From Platerodrilus igneus (Eukaryota > Arthropoda > Insecta > Coleoptera > Lycidae), in contig JARFIW010001254.1 of the NCBI GenBank assembly GCA_036346225.1, forward strand, positions 965,001 through 1,029,000: 64,000 nt of DNA, in the 5' to 3' direction. Positions 54,782 through 64,000 of this stretch are shown here, one piece after another; within the stretch, counting starts at the first letter, position 1; each line of letters starts with the position of its first letter. Under the pieces are notes generated by a model that did not search any database, was not told where the DNA came from, and saw only the letters and a list, made by a program, of their open reading frames with translations. The position numbers and the translations under genes were made by a program.

Positions 54782-56671
54782 GGCTACAGCAGGATTTGAA
54801 CCTGCAACCTTGTTGCCTTTTTACTTCCAATTTAGTTTAACGAGAAATTCCGATAATTAGAAATGGAGCCCACGGCAAATTAAGATGGAAGGTGGCTCTA
54901 AGTTGAGGAAATCTCAAAGGCAAAGCGGCTAGTCGAACTATATGCTCTGGGTAGAGAATGAGCTGTGGGTCGGGGTGTAATTGCAACCACTAATAATAAA
55001 AATAAGGCGCCACCGTATTTTTTTATACTGAGAAGACCTAATACAAGTCCCTTGTACAAGGCTAATGCGGAAACCTTTTTTCTATAACCGCTATATAATT
55101 TTTAAAGACCTCCTAATCTTTGAAGTATCTTACCTTATGGCTCGACCTTGACCTTAGCAATCCTGCACTGCACCTGTGAACAAATTAAACAAAGAAAAGC
55201 ACTGTTTGTGCATTCAAACTCAAAAATAATTAAATACAATCAGAATCGATTTTCATTCCTCTTAAATAAAAGATAGTCTTTAGTCCGAAAATAAGAATCT
55301 ATTCTTTTTGGTATCCAATAAAGTAATTTTTTACAAAAAATATGTCTTCCTTTATAAGTTAATTTAAATTAGGAAGAGTTAATTACAATGGTACTGAATA
55401 TATCCGTACCAATTACTATTTAATGAAGTTTATATAACAAATTGACAAAGCATAAAATTGCTTATTTATAGAAAGAGTTAATTATGGTAAATTTACCTTA
55501 ATTTCACAGTAAATAATTACAGATAATTGTTCATAAAATATCAAATGTAGAAATTTAATTTCTAAAGGTTCAAAATTAGAAGAATTTATTTTATCTAATT
55601 AGTAGTGACATCTTCTGATGTTTCATTGAGTTAATAAAAGAATTTGTAGGAACAAATTACAGATTCATATCGTATAACAACGAAAAATATAATTGAGGTC
55701 TGTCCTTGACCTGTTCAAAGTTAACACAAGTCGATAAAGTAAAATTTATCTCGTTACTACGTCGATAGTTCAAACAACATACGAACATAATTTTTTTGTA
55801 CATACCAGAACTCCAATTTGCACCTAAATACTTGCTTGAAAGCTGACGAATGTATTAACAACGGAAAATTCCATTCCAAACAAACAGCTGCGCTGCATAC
55901 TGAAAAACACGTCACTTGGCTTCCATTATCTGCGTTTCAATTTACAGATGTTCCAGGCGTAATTCACACCACAAGAAAGTAAATGTTGTTTGTAATTAAC
56001 TTGAATAAATTATAAATGTGATTCCATATTATACAAGAATAGAATTGTTTTCCATCAATTTCGCATGAATACCATTCAGAAAAGTTTTTTATTTATAATT
56101 TACGTTGCAATATAAATTAAATTTAAATTTAATTATTCCCAAAGTTACATGTTCCTAATGGTCTTTTTAACAAAAACTTCATCGTTCTTCACGACTGGTT
56201 TCAACACAAAAATGGACCATCCAAAACAATTTATGAAGATAGCATACACGTGCAATCTTCCATCGTGCACGCTTCCAACAGCAAAAATCAATGACGGACA
56301 TCGCTCCTAAGAACAACTTTCGACCTGCTTGAACCCCAGCTGTGTTAGAAGTGCGGGCCGAGCTTGTCGCTGCTTGGTAACAAAGTTACCTTGCAGTTAT
56401 TGAGTAGAGGGGGCTATAGGAAGGATTCAAAACAAAAGCTCATATATTGTCACCGTAGAATTTAACTTTTAACATGAACTAAATACTAGTTCTTTATTGG
56501 ACAATAGATGTTATTAAATTAAGTGGATTGGATAACATTATAATGTATTATATTATTTAATATTTAATAAAAGGATTGATTATACAGATATATATATATT
56601 AGGTGGAAAATAAAATTGCTACAACCTCTGATTCTCCGGATCAGTGCTCTAACCAATTGAGCTATCTAGCC
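54782..56671 (-). pseudogene. tRNA-like gene copy 1, split by an insertion
   Basis: The T-arm part lies at 54782-54810 and the rest at 56628-56671, together 73 nt and identical to copies 2 and 3. The 1,811-bp insertion splits it inside the variable-loop end of the gene, with CAACCT present on both sides. Confidence 0.8.
54811..56621. mobile_element. 1.8-kb insertion into a tRNA-like gene, 6-bp duplication
   Basis: The 6-bp target duplication CAACCT is at 54805-54810 and 56622-56627. The insert starts TGTTGCCTTTTTACTTCC and ends AAAATTGCTA; the two ends show only weak inverse similarity (TTTTTACTTCC against TTTTATTTTCC). No transposase-like frame is visible, so it is probably a non-autonomous element. 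It contains GGCGCCACCGTA and a C/G-richer part near 56270-56420. A 6-bp duplication and a multicopy small-RNA-gene target fit the Dada superfamily, which is known to insert in tRNA and snRNA genes, but the ends do not prove it. Confidence 0.6.
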
Positions 56672-57000
56672 TAATTGTTTAGATGATGTTATACTTAATA
56701 CTACTGAAGCTTGGCCCTTGTTAATGATTTTCAATTACGTCTTGCATTTAAGGAAATTGAATCTAGTTATATACATAATTCATGTACTAATAACTTGATC
56801 ATCCCATTTTTGCAACGTTCGGAATAATACAAACATGTAATTATATTATTATTAATAGAGAAGAATAATCCACATTTGGAATGCAAATGAATGCTTAATA
56901 TATATTAATAGTTATTAAGATGAAATGAAAACCCAACTTTGTATTTAAAGTTGAATTACCATTTCAAATCGAACTAGTAATTGAAAACCACTAAAAGAAC

Positions 57001-57073
57001 GGCTACAGCAGGATTTGAACCTGCAACCTCTGATTCTCCGGATCAGTGCTCTAACCAATTGAGCTATCTAGCC
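57001..57073 (-). tRNA. tRNA-like gene copy 2, identity not assigned
   Basis: On the minus strand a 73-nt cloverleaf fits: acceptor GGCTAGA/TGTAGCC with one mismatch, D stem GCTC/GAGC, anticodon stem CTGAT/ATCAG, T stem GCAGG/CCTGC with loop TTCAAAT. Box A TAGCTCAATTGG and box B GGTTCAAATCC match the Pol III consensus exactly, and a TTTT terminator follows within a few bases. The loop CCGGAGA would give anticodon GGA, but C replaces the near-universal U at position 33, and there is no long arm as in serine tRNAs. It may be a diverged tRNA, a tRNA-derived RNA or a pseudogene. Confidence 0.65.
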
Positions 57074-57402
57074 TAATTGTTTAGATGATGTTATACTTAA
57101 TACTACTGAAGCTTGACCCTTGTTAATGATTTTCAATTACGTCTTGCATTTAAGGAAATTGAATCTAGTTATATACATAATTCATGTACTAATAACTTGA
57201 TCATCCCATTTTTGCAACGTTCGGAATAATACAAACATGTAATTATATTATTATTAATAGAGAAGAATAATCCACATTTGGAATGCAAATGAATGCTTAA
57301 TATATATTAATAGTTATTAAGATGAAATGAAAACCCAACTTTGTATTTAAAGTTGAATTACCATTTCAAATCGAACTAGTAATTGAAAACCACTAAAAGA
57401 AC

Positions 57403-57475
57403 GGCTACAGCAGGATTTGAACCTGCAACCTCTGATTCTCCGGATCAGTGCTCTAACCAATTGAGCTATCTAGCC
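57403..57475 (-). tRNA. tRNA-like gene copy 3, identity not assigned
   Basis: Identical to 57001-57073, 402 bases further on, with the same TTTT terminator context. Confidence 0.65.
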
Positions 57476-57560
57476 TAATTGTTTAGATGATGTTAAACTT
57501 AATACTACTGAAGCTTGGCCCTTGTTAATGATTTTCAATTACGTCTTGCATTTAAGGAAA

Positions 57561-57642
57561 TTGAATCTAGTTATATACATAATTCATGTACTAATAACTT
57601 GATCATCCCATGTACATGAATTATGTATATAACTAGATTCAA
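57561..57642. repeat. Perfect 31-base inverted repeat at the array edge
   Basis: The arms 57561-57591 and 57612-57642 are exact inverses around a 20-base spacer. The left arm is normal array sequence; the right arm is an inverted copy of it, after which the array ends. Confidence 0.85.
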
Positions 57643-58427
57643 ACTAAATGTAGGACTATGTATAATTTTACACATATCAAAAAAAGGATTCCTAACACCA
57701 ATAACACTAAACTACTTGGAATGTTTTTAACATAAAATAAAATTGAATTGTGAGTGCACTTTGTATCTTCGTGTACAACTCGTCCATAATTGGTGACAAT
57801 CGGGAAGTCAAAATTGGGGGAGTCAAAGTCGGGAAAAATCATAGTCTAATTATCAAGCACTCAAAAAAAATTTTATAATAAGATATCAAAATGTATAACT
57901 TCATTATACAACACCAGAAAATATCTTATGCCTTTCTGCACAAACAAAAACAACAACATTAGTAATATAATATGTACAGGGGTGTAGTATTCAATATTAA
58001 CAGCTTAGTGAAATCTATTTCAAATTCCACTACTACCATATATAGTACATCATATAAAAATACTACAAAAGATCTTGAACACTAAAAACTAGATAAAGTT
58101 TTTTTTTATTCAATTATCATGTCTTAACGGCATAGATAATCTTTGGCGGTTATTAGACGTATATTTCTATCCACTATTCTAATAACGGAGAGAGGGGTGG
58201 TTTCTTTAATAGATACGGAGCGTGTACCTATGAGCACAAAACGACTTACTAAGCACTCTAAACCTACTAAACATACTAAACATACCAAACATACTAAGCA
58301 TACTAAAAATACTAAACATCGATCTTGCTATATAAACACCTTCATCAATACGCAACACTTTTATTACTTTATAAAATATCAGAAAGATTTTTTGAGATTC
58401 AACAGATGTAACTTTATCTATAAAGAA
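57643..58427 (-). other. Presumed 3' region of gypsy C
   Basis: Downstream of pol in element order. A minus-strand frame at 57639-57842 encodes 67 residues ending in a hydrophobic stretch (SSLVLLVLGILFLICVKLYI), compatible with a membrane helix, but no env is recognisable. The 9-base ACTAAACAT minisatellite lies at 58246-58320. Confidence 0.4.
58246..58320. repeat. 9-base minisatellite
   Basis: About eight copies of ACTAAACAT with small changes, encoding a TKH-rich peptide on the plus strand. Confidence 0.8.
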
Positions 58428-59891
58428 TTAAATATTAATAACTTGAATTCCTGGATCAACAACAGGGGGATCTAGTGCATGAAATGGCTTCAAATCCTTT
58501 ACGTGCCAACGACCAGCTCTAGAACCATCTTCGTTTACCAGTTCATACGCTAAGTTCAAAATCTTTTCGCAAACTGTACTTAACACAAATTTCGGTGCTA
58601 ACTTTGTGGTAAACTTATCACCTGCGTGCGAAAGTACTTTATTAGTTCTCCACACCTTATCACCTACTGAAAAAGATACATCTCTTCTTAAATTATAACG
58701 TTTACTATATCGCTCGTATGCTAAATGCAATTTAGCACATACACTCTTAAAGATTTTACATAGGCCACTGTGGTCTTTAACATATAATTGCCTATCTCCA
58801 GGGATGATTTCAATATCCTCTATTGGCTCTCGGCCACTACTATAAAATTTGCCATTAATGGGAACATGACGCCCAAAAACTAAAAAATTTGGCATATAGC
58901 CAGTAGCTTCATGCTTAGCTGAGTTAATCGCATACTCTATTTTTAGTAATTCGACATCCCATGTGTCATGACTATTTATACACATACGCATCGCAGTACT
59001 TATACTCCTATTGATTCTCTCAACGAAATTGCACTGCGGTGAGTACACAGTGTTGTACCAGATTTTCTCTTTTTCATAATCTGCACACAAATTCTTGAAA
59101 ATATTTCCTGACAAATTGGGTCCATTGTCACAGATAATAAACTGTGGGACACCGTAAACTAAGAAAACTTTATTTTCTAAGAAATTTTTTATGGCTGGTG
59201 CCTTAGCGTTACGCAGCGGACACAGTAACGTAAACTTCGAAAACCAATCTGCTACAACTAATAACCATTTATGGCCTAATTTAGATCGGGGAAACAGTCC
59301 CATGAGATCAACTGCAATAATTTGGAAAGGAAACTTGACGTCTTTTTCTGCACCCATCAATCCTAGGAGGGCAGCGTTTGATGCTTTCTGTGCTACGCAA
59401 GTTAAACAATTTTTACAAAATTTCCTTACGTCACTATTCATTTTCGGCCAATAAAATTGCGATTTAATACGAGATAGGGTCTTATAATAACCGAAATGAC
59501 CAGAAACTGGGGGTTCATGACAAGAACAAATAATATCTTTTCTTTGAGCCTTTGGTACTAGTTGTTTCCACTTAACAATGTTCGAAGAGATTAGTAAATC
59601 AGACGGAAAAAATTTATAAATAAATCTACGCTCTACTTTCCATTGAGGATAATTATCTGGAGTTGATAAAATCTTATTCCTTAACGACACATACCATGGA
59701 TCAATATCTTCTAAGCCGACCTGCATTACTTCGGGAGGTGGATTTTTGACACTAATTGCGCGACTAAGGCAATCGGGAACTACATTGAATTTTCCTTTAC
59801 GGTGAACAAGTTCAAATGAGTGCTGCCGGAGCCACATCGCCCATCTAGCAAGTTTTCCGGTTGGATTTTGTAGCTTGCTCAACCATAACAA
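58428..59891 (-). CDS. Integrase of gypsy C (487-codon frame)
   Basis: The longest intact domain ORF of element C. It starts in the RNase H end (HSFELVHRKGKFNVVPDCLS) and runs through the zinc domain HEPPVSGHFGYYKTLSR with CKNCLTC, the DDE core (AVDLMG, IICDNGPNLSG, FVERINRS) and a basic C-terminus with a GPY/F-type segment. All three catalytic residues and the HHCC ligands are visible. It inserts the DNA copy into the genome. It follows RNase H at 59845-60030 in another frame, so it is part of a broken polyprotein. The Met at 59891 lies within RNase H and is not a native start. Confidence 0.85.
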   Translation of the reverse strand: MLWLSKLQNPTGKLARWAMWLRQHSFELVHRKGKFNVVPDCLSRAISVKNPPPEVMQVGLEDIDPWYVSLRNKILSTPDNYPQWKVERRFIYKFFPSDLLISSNIVKWKQLVPKAQRKDIICSCHEPPVSGHFGYYKTLSRIKSQFYWPKMNSDVRKFCKNCLTCVAQKASNAALLGLMGAEKDVKFPFQIIAVDLMGLFPRSKLGHKWLLVVADWFSKFTLLCPLRNAKAPAIKNFLENKVFLVYGVPQFIICDNGPNLSGNIFKNLCADYEKEKIWYNTVYSPQCNFVERINRSISTAMRMCINSHDTWDVELLKIEYAINSAKHEATGYMPNFLVFGRHVPINGKFYSSGREPIEDIEIIPGDRQLYVKDHSGLCKIFKSVCAKLHLAYERYSKRYNLRRDVSFSVGDKVWRTNKVLSHAGDKFTTKLAPKFVLSTVCEKILNLAYELVNEDGSRAGRWHVKDLKPFHALDPPVVDPGIQVINI

Positions 59892-60030
59892 TAAATAGTG
59901 GTCCGGACCACAGTGAAACGCGTTCCTTCAACCCAAGGACGAAAATCACCGCTAAACATTCTTTCTCAGTCACTGAGTAATTGCGTTCTGTGCGAGTCAG
60001 TGATCGACTGGCATATGAGATGACATGCAA
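59845..60030 (-). pseudogene. RNase H fragment of C
   Basis: Reads HVISYASRSLTRTERNYSVT and EKECLAVIFVLGLKERV, the RNase H core of gypsy pol, and is separated by shifts from reverse transcriptase and integrase. Confidence 0.75.
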
Positions 60031-60340
60031 ACGGCTCCTAAACCTGTATCGCTAGCATCACATTCAACTACAAACGGAAGTGAATAATCTGGCTGGGCCA
60101 GTAAAGGTGCAGATACCAACGCTTGCTTGATTTGAATAAAAGATAACTCGACATTTGGGTTCCATTCAATAGCTTGCCCCTTTTTTTTTATTTTATTAGA
60201 TTATTGATAGGTGCGACTAGAGATGAAAAATCTTTAATGAACCGCCTATACCAACTGCACATACCAATAAATCTTTTAACTTCTGTCTTGTTGGTTGGGC
60301 ACGGGAAGTTGACCATTGACGAGACCTTTTCGGGATCTGT

Positions 60341-60787
60341 TCAGAGGGAACTTGAGCCAACTATATACCCTAAAAATTTTAATGTTCTCTCAAAAAAATG
60401 GCATTTTTCTAGGTTGATAGTTAGATTCGTATCTATAAGTTTTTCTTTAACCTCACGTAATAGATTCACATGTTCCTCAAACGTTGGTAAGCATAGGATC
60501 ATATCGTCAAGATAACAGAACACGTATGGTTCGAAACGAGGACCAAAAATTGCATCGACTAAGCGTTGTTGTGTTTGAGCGGAATTTCTAAGGCCAAACG
60601 GTACTACTACAAATCTAAATTGACCTTGGCCAATTATACTAAAAGCTGTCTTACCTTTAGCTTCCTCAGACAAAGGTATTCGCCAAAACGATTTTCGCAA
60701 GTCTAAACTAAAGATGTAATTTGTGCCTCTTAACATATTTAATATCCGGTCTACATTTGGGAGCGGATAACTGTCATGAATAGTCAC
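60341..60787 (-). CDS. Reverse transcriptase core of C, with YLDD
   Basis: Open for 148 codons with the early palm motif MTIHDSYPLPNVDRIL, FSLDLRKSFWRIPL (first catalytic Asp), FRFVVVPFGLRNSAQTQQRL and the catalytic YLDD in FCYLDDMILC. The thumb and RNase H link (60031-60340) is in other frames. The copy joins upstream to 60793-61632, separated by a single short break. Confidence 0.85.
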   Translation of the reverse strand: MTIHDSYPLPNVDRILNMLRGTNYIFSLDLRKSFWRIPLSEEAKGKTAFSIIGQGQFRFVVVPFGLRNSAQTQQRLVDAIFGPRFEPYVFCYLDDMILCLPTFEEHVNLLREVKEKLIDTNLTINLEKCHFFERTLKFLGYIVGSSSL

Positions 60788-60792
60788 GTCAT

Positions 60793-61632
60793 TTAATGCA
60801 CGTCCATCAAAGCAAAATATATATTCAGTATTATGTTTTTTTTTTTACCAAAAAGTACTGGAGATGTCCATGGACTTTGACAGGGTTCGACTATGCCTAA
60901 TCGCAACATGTCATCAAGCTCTTCATTTAAAATTTTATTCATATAGGGGGACAATACATACTTTTTTTTTCTAATGGGAGCAGCATCGCCAGTATTTATT
61001 TCCATATGAATTTTATTTGTGCGTCCTAATTTATCTTCGCGGCTAATTTCATTAAATGATTTAATTACGGCTTCCACCTGTTGCCTTTGGCTGTCTGAAA
61101 GATCACTTAACTCAAATAATTTATTTGCCTGTCCGATATCCGTCTTTGGACAATTAATATCCAAGACGTTACTCTCCAAATCACCATGAACATACCAGGT
61201 ATCATCCTTAAAGTTTGTTACTAAACCAAATAATTTTGAAAAATCACTACCAAAGATGAAATATTGAGGGAGAGATGGTACAACTAAAGCATTGAGTACT
61301 CGACAATGTTTTCCAATTTGAATGGGCAAATCTACTAAACCTTTAACTAACTTGACTGAACCATCGACAGTCAACACACCTCGACGATCAGAGTGAAAAT
61401 TTTTTAACTTTAATTCTTTGAGAATAGAAAGTGCTAAAGAACCTACCACTGTGGTGTTACAACCAGAGTCCAACAAACCACAAATTTGTTTATCAAATAA
61501 CTGAACTGTAATATAAGGACAATTATCGCACGTTTTCTTGTTAAATAACGTATCCGTTCTATATTTACGAGATGATAAGTAAAATGTTTTAACTTTTTCT
61601 AGCCATTTGGACCAACCATCATCATTAAACAA
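60793..61632 (-). CDS. Protease and reverse transcriptase N-terminus of C
   Basis: Open for 279 codons. Protease has the active-site segment QICGLLDSGCNTTVVG (a DSG form) and the distal YFIFGSDFSKLFG. Reverse transcriptase starts with MEINTGDAAPIRKKKYVLSP, EELDDMLRLGIVEPC and SPWTSPVLFGKKKN, with a run of eleven A/T where the frame breaks. The Met at 61632 is inside a longer gag-pol region and is not a certain start. Confidence 0.8.
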   Translation of the reverse strand: MFNDDGWSKWLEKVKTFYLSSRKYRTDTLFNKKTCDNCPYITVQLFDKQICGLLDSGCNTTVVGSLALSILKELKLKNFHSDRRGVLTVDGSVKLVKGLVDLPIQIGKHCRVLNALVVPSLPQYFIFGSDFSKLFGLVTNFKDDTWYVHGDLESNVLDINCPKTDIGQANKLFELSDLSDSQRQQVEAVIKSFNEISREDKLGRTNKIHMEINTGDAAPIRKKKYVLSPYMNKILNEELDDMLRLGIVEPCQSPWTSPVLFGKKKNIILNIYFALMDVH

Positions 61633-61729
61633 CTTATTTTTATTTTTCTCTGAGATATTCTTTAAGGGAATGACAGAAAACCGGCTATAATACTTCTGCC
61701 TCTTTATAAGTTTTTTTGAACACTTAGGA

Positions 61730-62920
61730 CAATTTGGTTTAATTACTCCTTTATAACCACAACCGTAACAAAATGATCTTTTAAAGAATCTGCAAATGCT
61801 AAATGCATGTCCATAACATGAACAATTTCAACAAGCATATTTTTTCACTTCTAAAACTTTCGATAAATTTCATTATCAGTACTAAAAGACTGATTATTTA
61901 AGACTTGGATTTGGGGAGAAGGATATTTATTTTTAAAGATACTTGATGATACTGAAAATTTTTGAATCGCATTAGATAAATTAGTTGGGGTTGACGATTT
62001 GTTATTATGTATTCTCTTTTGAACGTCATTATCTGAATCATAATTTAACTTGGTGTTGGATATCGAAGCCTCCTCAAATTTCTGGTATAACTTAGTTAAA
62101 GTCTGCATATCATGTATTTCGGATAAAGCTAAATGAGTAATGTATCCGGGAAGTAAATTTTTTTTGTTATTCTAACTCTAGTGGTTTCAGCAAGAAGAAC
62201 CAGTAGACGCCTAAATAAATTTTCGATATGAGCTACAGATAAAACTACGGGTTCACCTTTCTTTTGTTTACGATTCTTTACAGTTTCCCAGATTTCGTCT
62301 TCTGGATGTGGAGGGAGAAAATCTTCTTTTAAACGTTCAACTAAGGAGTTCCAATTCGTTAATAAATAAGAGCACTATTACTGAAAAGTTCTACAGCAGA
62401 GTCACATAGATTTTCATGAGTAACTTTGCGTGACACTGATAACTCCTCTATTCTTTCTAAAAATGAGTATAATTGATTTGGGTCACCTGAAAATTTAATA
62501 CCCCACGCATCAATGGATACGGGTTGCGAAACATAAGTAACTGTCTGTACAGGTATATTGACACTAGTAGGAGAAATTAAAGACACATCTTGCTTGCTTG
62601 TATAATCATCCTTATTGACTTTTTCAAAAAGATCAGCCTCTAGTACTAAACAGTAGCTAAAACTTCATTTTTCAATTTTAAATTTTCGTTTAATTCTTCG
62701 ACAGGGAGTAACATTCTCTTTACACGACCATTAAGATGAATTATTCTCGACAAAATTCTTTTGAATGTAGAATCTGAGGGGTTTTCGTCAAATTCTAATA
62801 AAACATTTTGATTAGACTTAATAGAAGTATTTATTTTTGCACATTCAAGCTCAAAATTTTTCTGAAATTCCTCTAAAATAATTAAACAACCAAGCTTCAT
62901 ACCTCCTTTGCCAATAACCT
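61730..62920 (-). pseudogene. gag of C, frameshifted
   Basis: Four frames carry the pieces in order: N-terminal helices (62646-62900, FKRILSRIIHLNGRVKRMLL), the middle part (62359-62586, IDAWGIKFSGDPNQLYSFLE), the capsid end with PP-containing basic region (about 62160-62350), and the nucleocapsid with a CFC-type cysteine cluster (about 61730-61850, CRFFKRSFCYGCG and CPKCSKKL). Similarity to relic D runs through all these parts. The breaks are single-base shifts. Confidence 0.7.
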
Positions 62921-63344
62921 ATTCAACATTTTTCTTTTCTCAACTATTTCCCTATTGTTAATTATATCTCTTATTCACAATTCATAATTTAATTCTTCTT
63001 TATGTAAATAAACTACTTGAAAAGTTTCAGCCATTTTGGAAAATAATTTTTGTTACTATTTTACTTTATTTTTATTAATGAGTCTTGAAAAGTTAATTTT
63101 ATTCTTTGAAATAATTTCCTAATGATCGCAGAGGGAACCAGCATGAAGAATTGCATATGCTACTAAAATATTTAATCAACAACTCATTGGGAATCGATAA
63201 AATTAAATCACACCACTTTGGTGACGACAGTGAGATGAATTTCCAGTGTAACTATTCGCTAGTAAATCTTATTATTGCCTCACGCCTTGGGCGTAAGTGG
63301 AACTTATCGGACCCCACACGTTAGATGACAGAGTAACCATTCGT

Positions 63345-63365
63345 GGCCCGAATGTTGGGCGCTAG
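63345..63365 (-). promoter_or_regulatory. Primer binding site of C
   Basis: TAGCGCCCAACATTCGGGCC lies two bases after the LTR end in element order, close to the lysine-tRNA site TGGCGCCCAACGTGGGGC. Two similar units flank it at 63280-63304 and 63382-63406. Confidence 0.6.
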
Positions 63366-63785
63366 TGAAGCTTTTCTTGTTTCACTACGCTGGGCGTTAG
63401 TGAAACTCACATACAAGGATGTTCATTTTTTTACAAAAGTCATGCAGAAGATGTTGTTTTATCCGTATTGACACAATTGACTTTTGAAGACTTCCGCACT
63501 AGCTCTGAACTCTATCTTTAGCGGTTTAGAGAGACTATCAGGGGGGTCGTTAATTAAATACGGATGGGTAGGGCGCCATTGTACTTAGATAATGTGTAAA
63601 ACAAGAAATATCGCTAAGAAAAATACAGGAACCTCAACGAGTATATTCTGTTGTAGAAATACAAATTTTTTATTTTTAGATGGTACTATGTTTATCCTGA
63701 AATAAAATAAATTACATAAAATAATATTAGAGACAGCAATTTGCGCCTCAAAATAGAATCAAATAAATCAGACAAGTTTTATACA
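63366..63785 (-). repeat. 5' LTR of gypsy C
   Basis: Begins TGTATAAAACTTGTCTG and ends AAGCTTCA in element order. It is the partner of 54234-54642. Confidence 0.8.
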
Positions 63786-63929
63786 TCTATAATTTCTTTC
63801 TTTTGTTATAGTGCATGGACACTCTACTTATAAAATTTTATGCACATCTAGTAATACTTTTGCTTAAGAGCTTCCATGAATGTAATTAACCTTGTTTAAA
63901 TTAATAAAGAAATTAAGACTGCTAAGTAA

Positions 63930-63993
<64 letters not shown>

Positions 63994-64000
63994 GGTCAGG
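63786..64000. other. Right edge, AT-rich
   Basis: No gene seen. It contains a (TA)n tract at 63931-63990. Confidence 0.5.
63931..63990. repeat. (TA)n microsatellite at the right edge
   Basis: AT dinucleotide tract of about 60 bases. Confidence 0.9.

Larger units (their letters stand above)
54692..57610 (-). repeat. Tandem array of 402-bp units with a tRNA-like gene
   Basis: Units start GTTATTAAGATGAAATG at 54692, 56911 and 57313. The first unit is 402 bp once the 1,811-bp insertion and its duplicated CAACCT are subtracted. Units 2 and 3 are nearly identical and the third is cut short at an inverted repeat. Each holds one 73-nt tRNA-like gene on the minus strand. The very low divergence suggests recent amplification or homogenisation. 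Confidence 0.85.
58428..63785 (-). mobile_element. Ty3/gypsy element C
   Basis: In minus-strand order there is an LTR at 63366-63785, a PBS, gag (about 62920-61740), and pol with protease, reverse transcriptase, RNase H and integrase. The bounding 3' LTR is not found next to pol; the matching LTR lies at 54234-54642, beyond the tRNA-like array. The two LTRs differ by several percent, so C is older than A and B. Its protein group is the same as relic D. Confidence 0.75.

Noticed and set aside
57639..57842. Small frame with a membrane-helix-like end, considered as env of gypsy C
   Set aside because: No signal peptide, cleavage site or glycoprotein-like features. It is too short and its start is unsupported.

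Overview
This window looks like arthropod nuclear DNA, most likely from an insect. It is AT-rich, full of (TA)n microsatellites and dominated by metazoan transposable elements: Ty3/gypsy LTR elements, two APE-type LINEs, a Penelope-like element, a Tc1/mariner element of the DUF4817 + DD41D type and a tRNA-headed SINE. No bacterial operon, ribosome binding site or CRISPR is present. The species cannot be named from this sequence.

Layout. 1-2085: AT-rich flank. 2114-9503: gypsy copy A1 (minus). 9614-11229: solo LTR of a B-like gypsy family. 11270-12480: Penelope-like 3' fragment with a GIY-YIG domain and a hammerhead-like motif. 12588-17836: gypsy copy A2 (plus). 17837-18119: second Penelope-like terminal piece. 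20875-22330: mariner. 22788-22962 and about 27029-27260 (minus): candidate exons of a small host gene, whose proposed intron holds a gypsy relic (D, 23410-26213) with two nested short retroposons. 27780-28720: gypsy relic E. 29150-32545: LINE with tandem 3' ends. 33540-35560: Jockey-like LINE relic (minus). 36679-46156: almost complete gypsy B (minus). 46165-51778: long stretch without genes. 51840-53951: solo LTR of family A. 54234-54642: LTR of family C. 54692-57610: 402-bp tandem array carrying a 73-nt tRNA-like gene, its first copy split by a 1.8-kb insertion. 58428-63785: gypsy C (minus), with a long intact integrase ORF.

How the parts relate. Families A and B lie inside or against (TA)n tracts with ATAT/TATA target duplications. 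Both A copies have nearly identical paired LTRs, yet share a gutted pol (protease and a scrap of reverse transcriptase, then purine-rich repeats). This suggests a non-autonomous family moved recently by another element's enzymes. B has all gag and pol domains but is cut by frameshifts; its LTRs differ mostly by homopolymer indels, so some breaks could be sequencing errors.

The points most worth following are the hidden two-exon host gene, the tandem tRNA-like array with its precise 6-bp-duplicating insertion (compatible with a transposon that targets small-RNA genes), the shared (TA)n landing sites, and the tandem primer-binding-site-like repeats in two unrelated gypsy elements.
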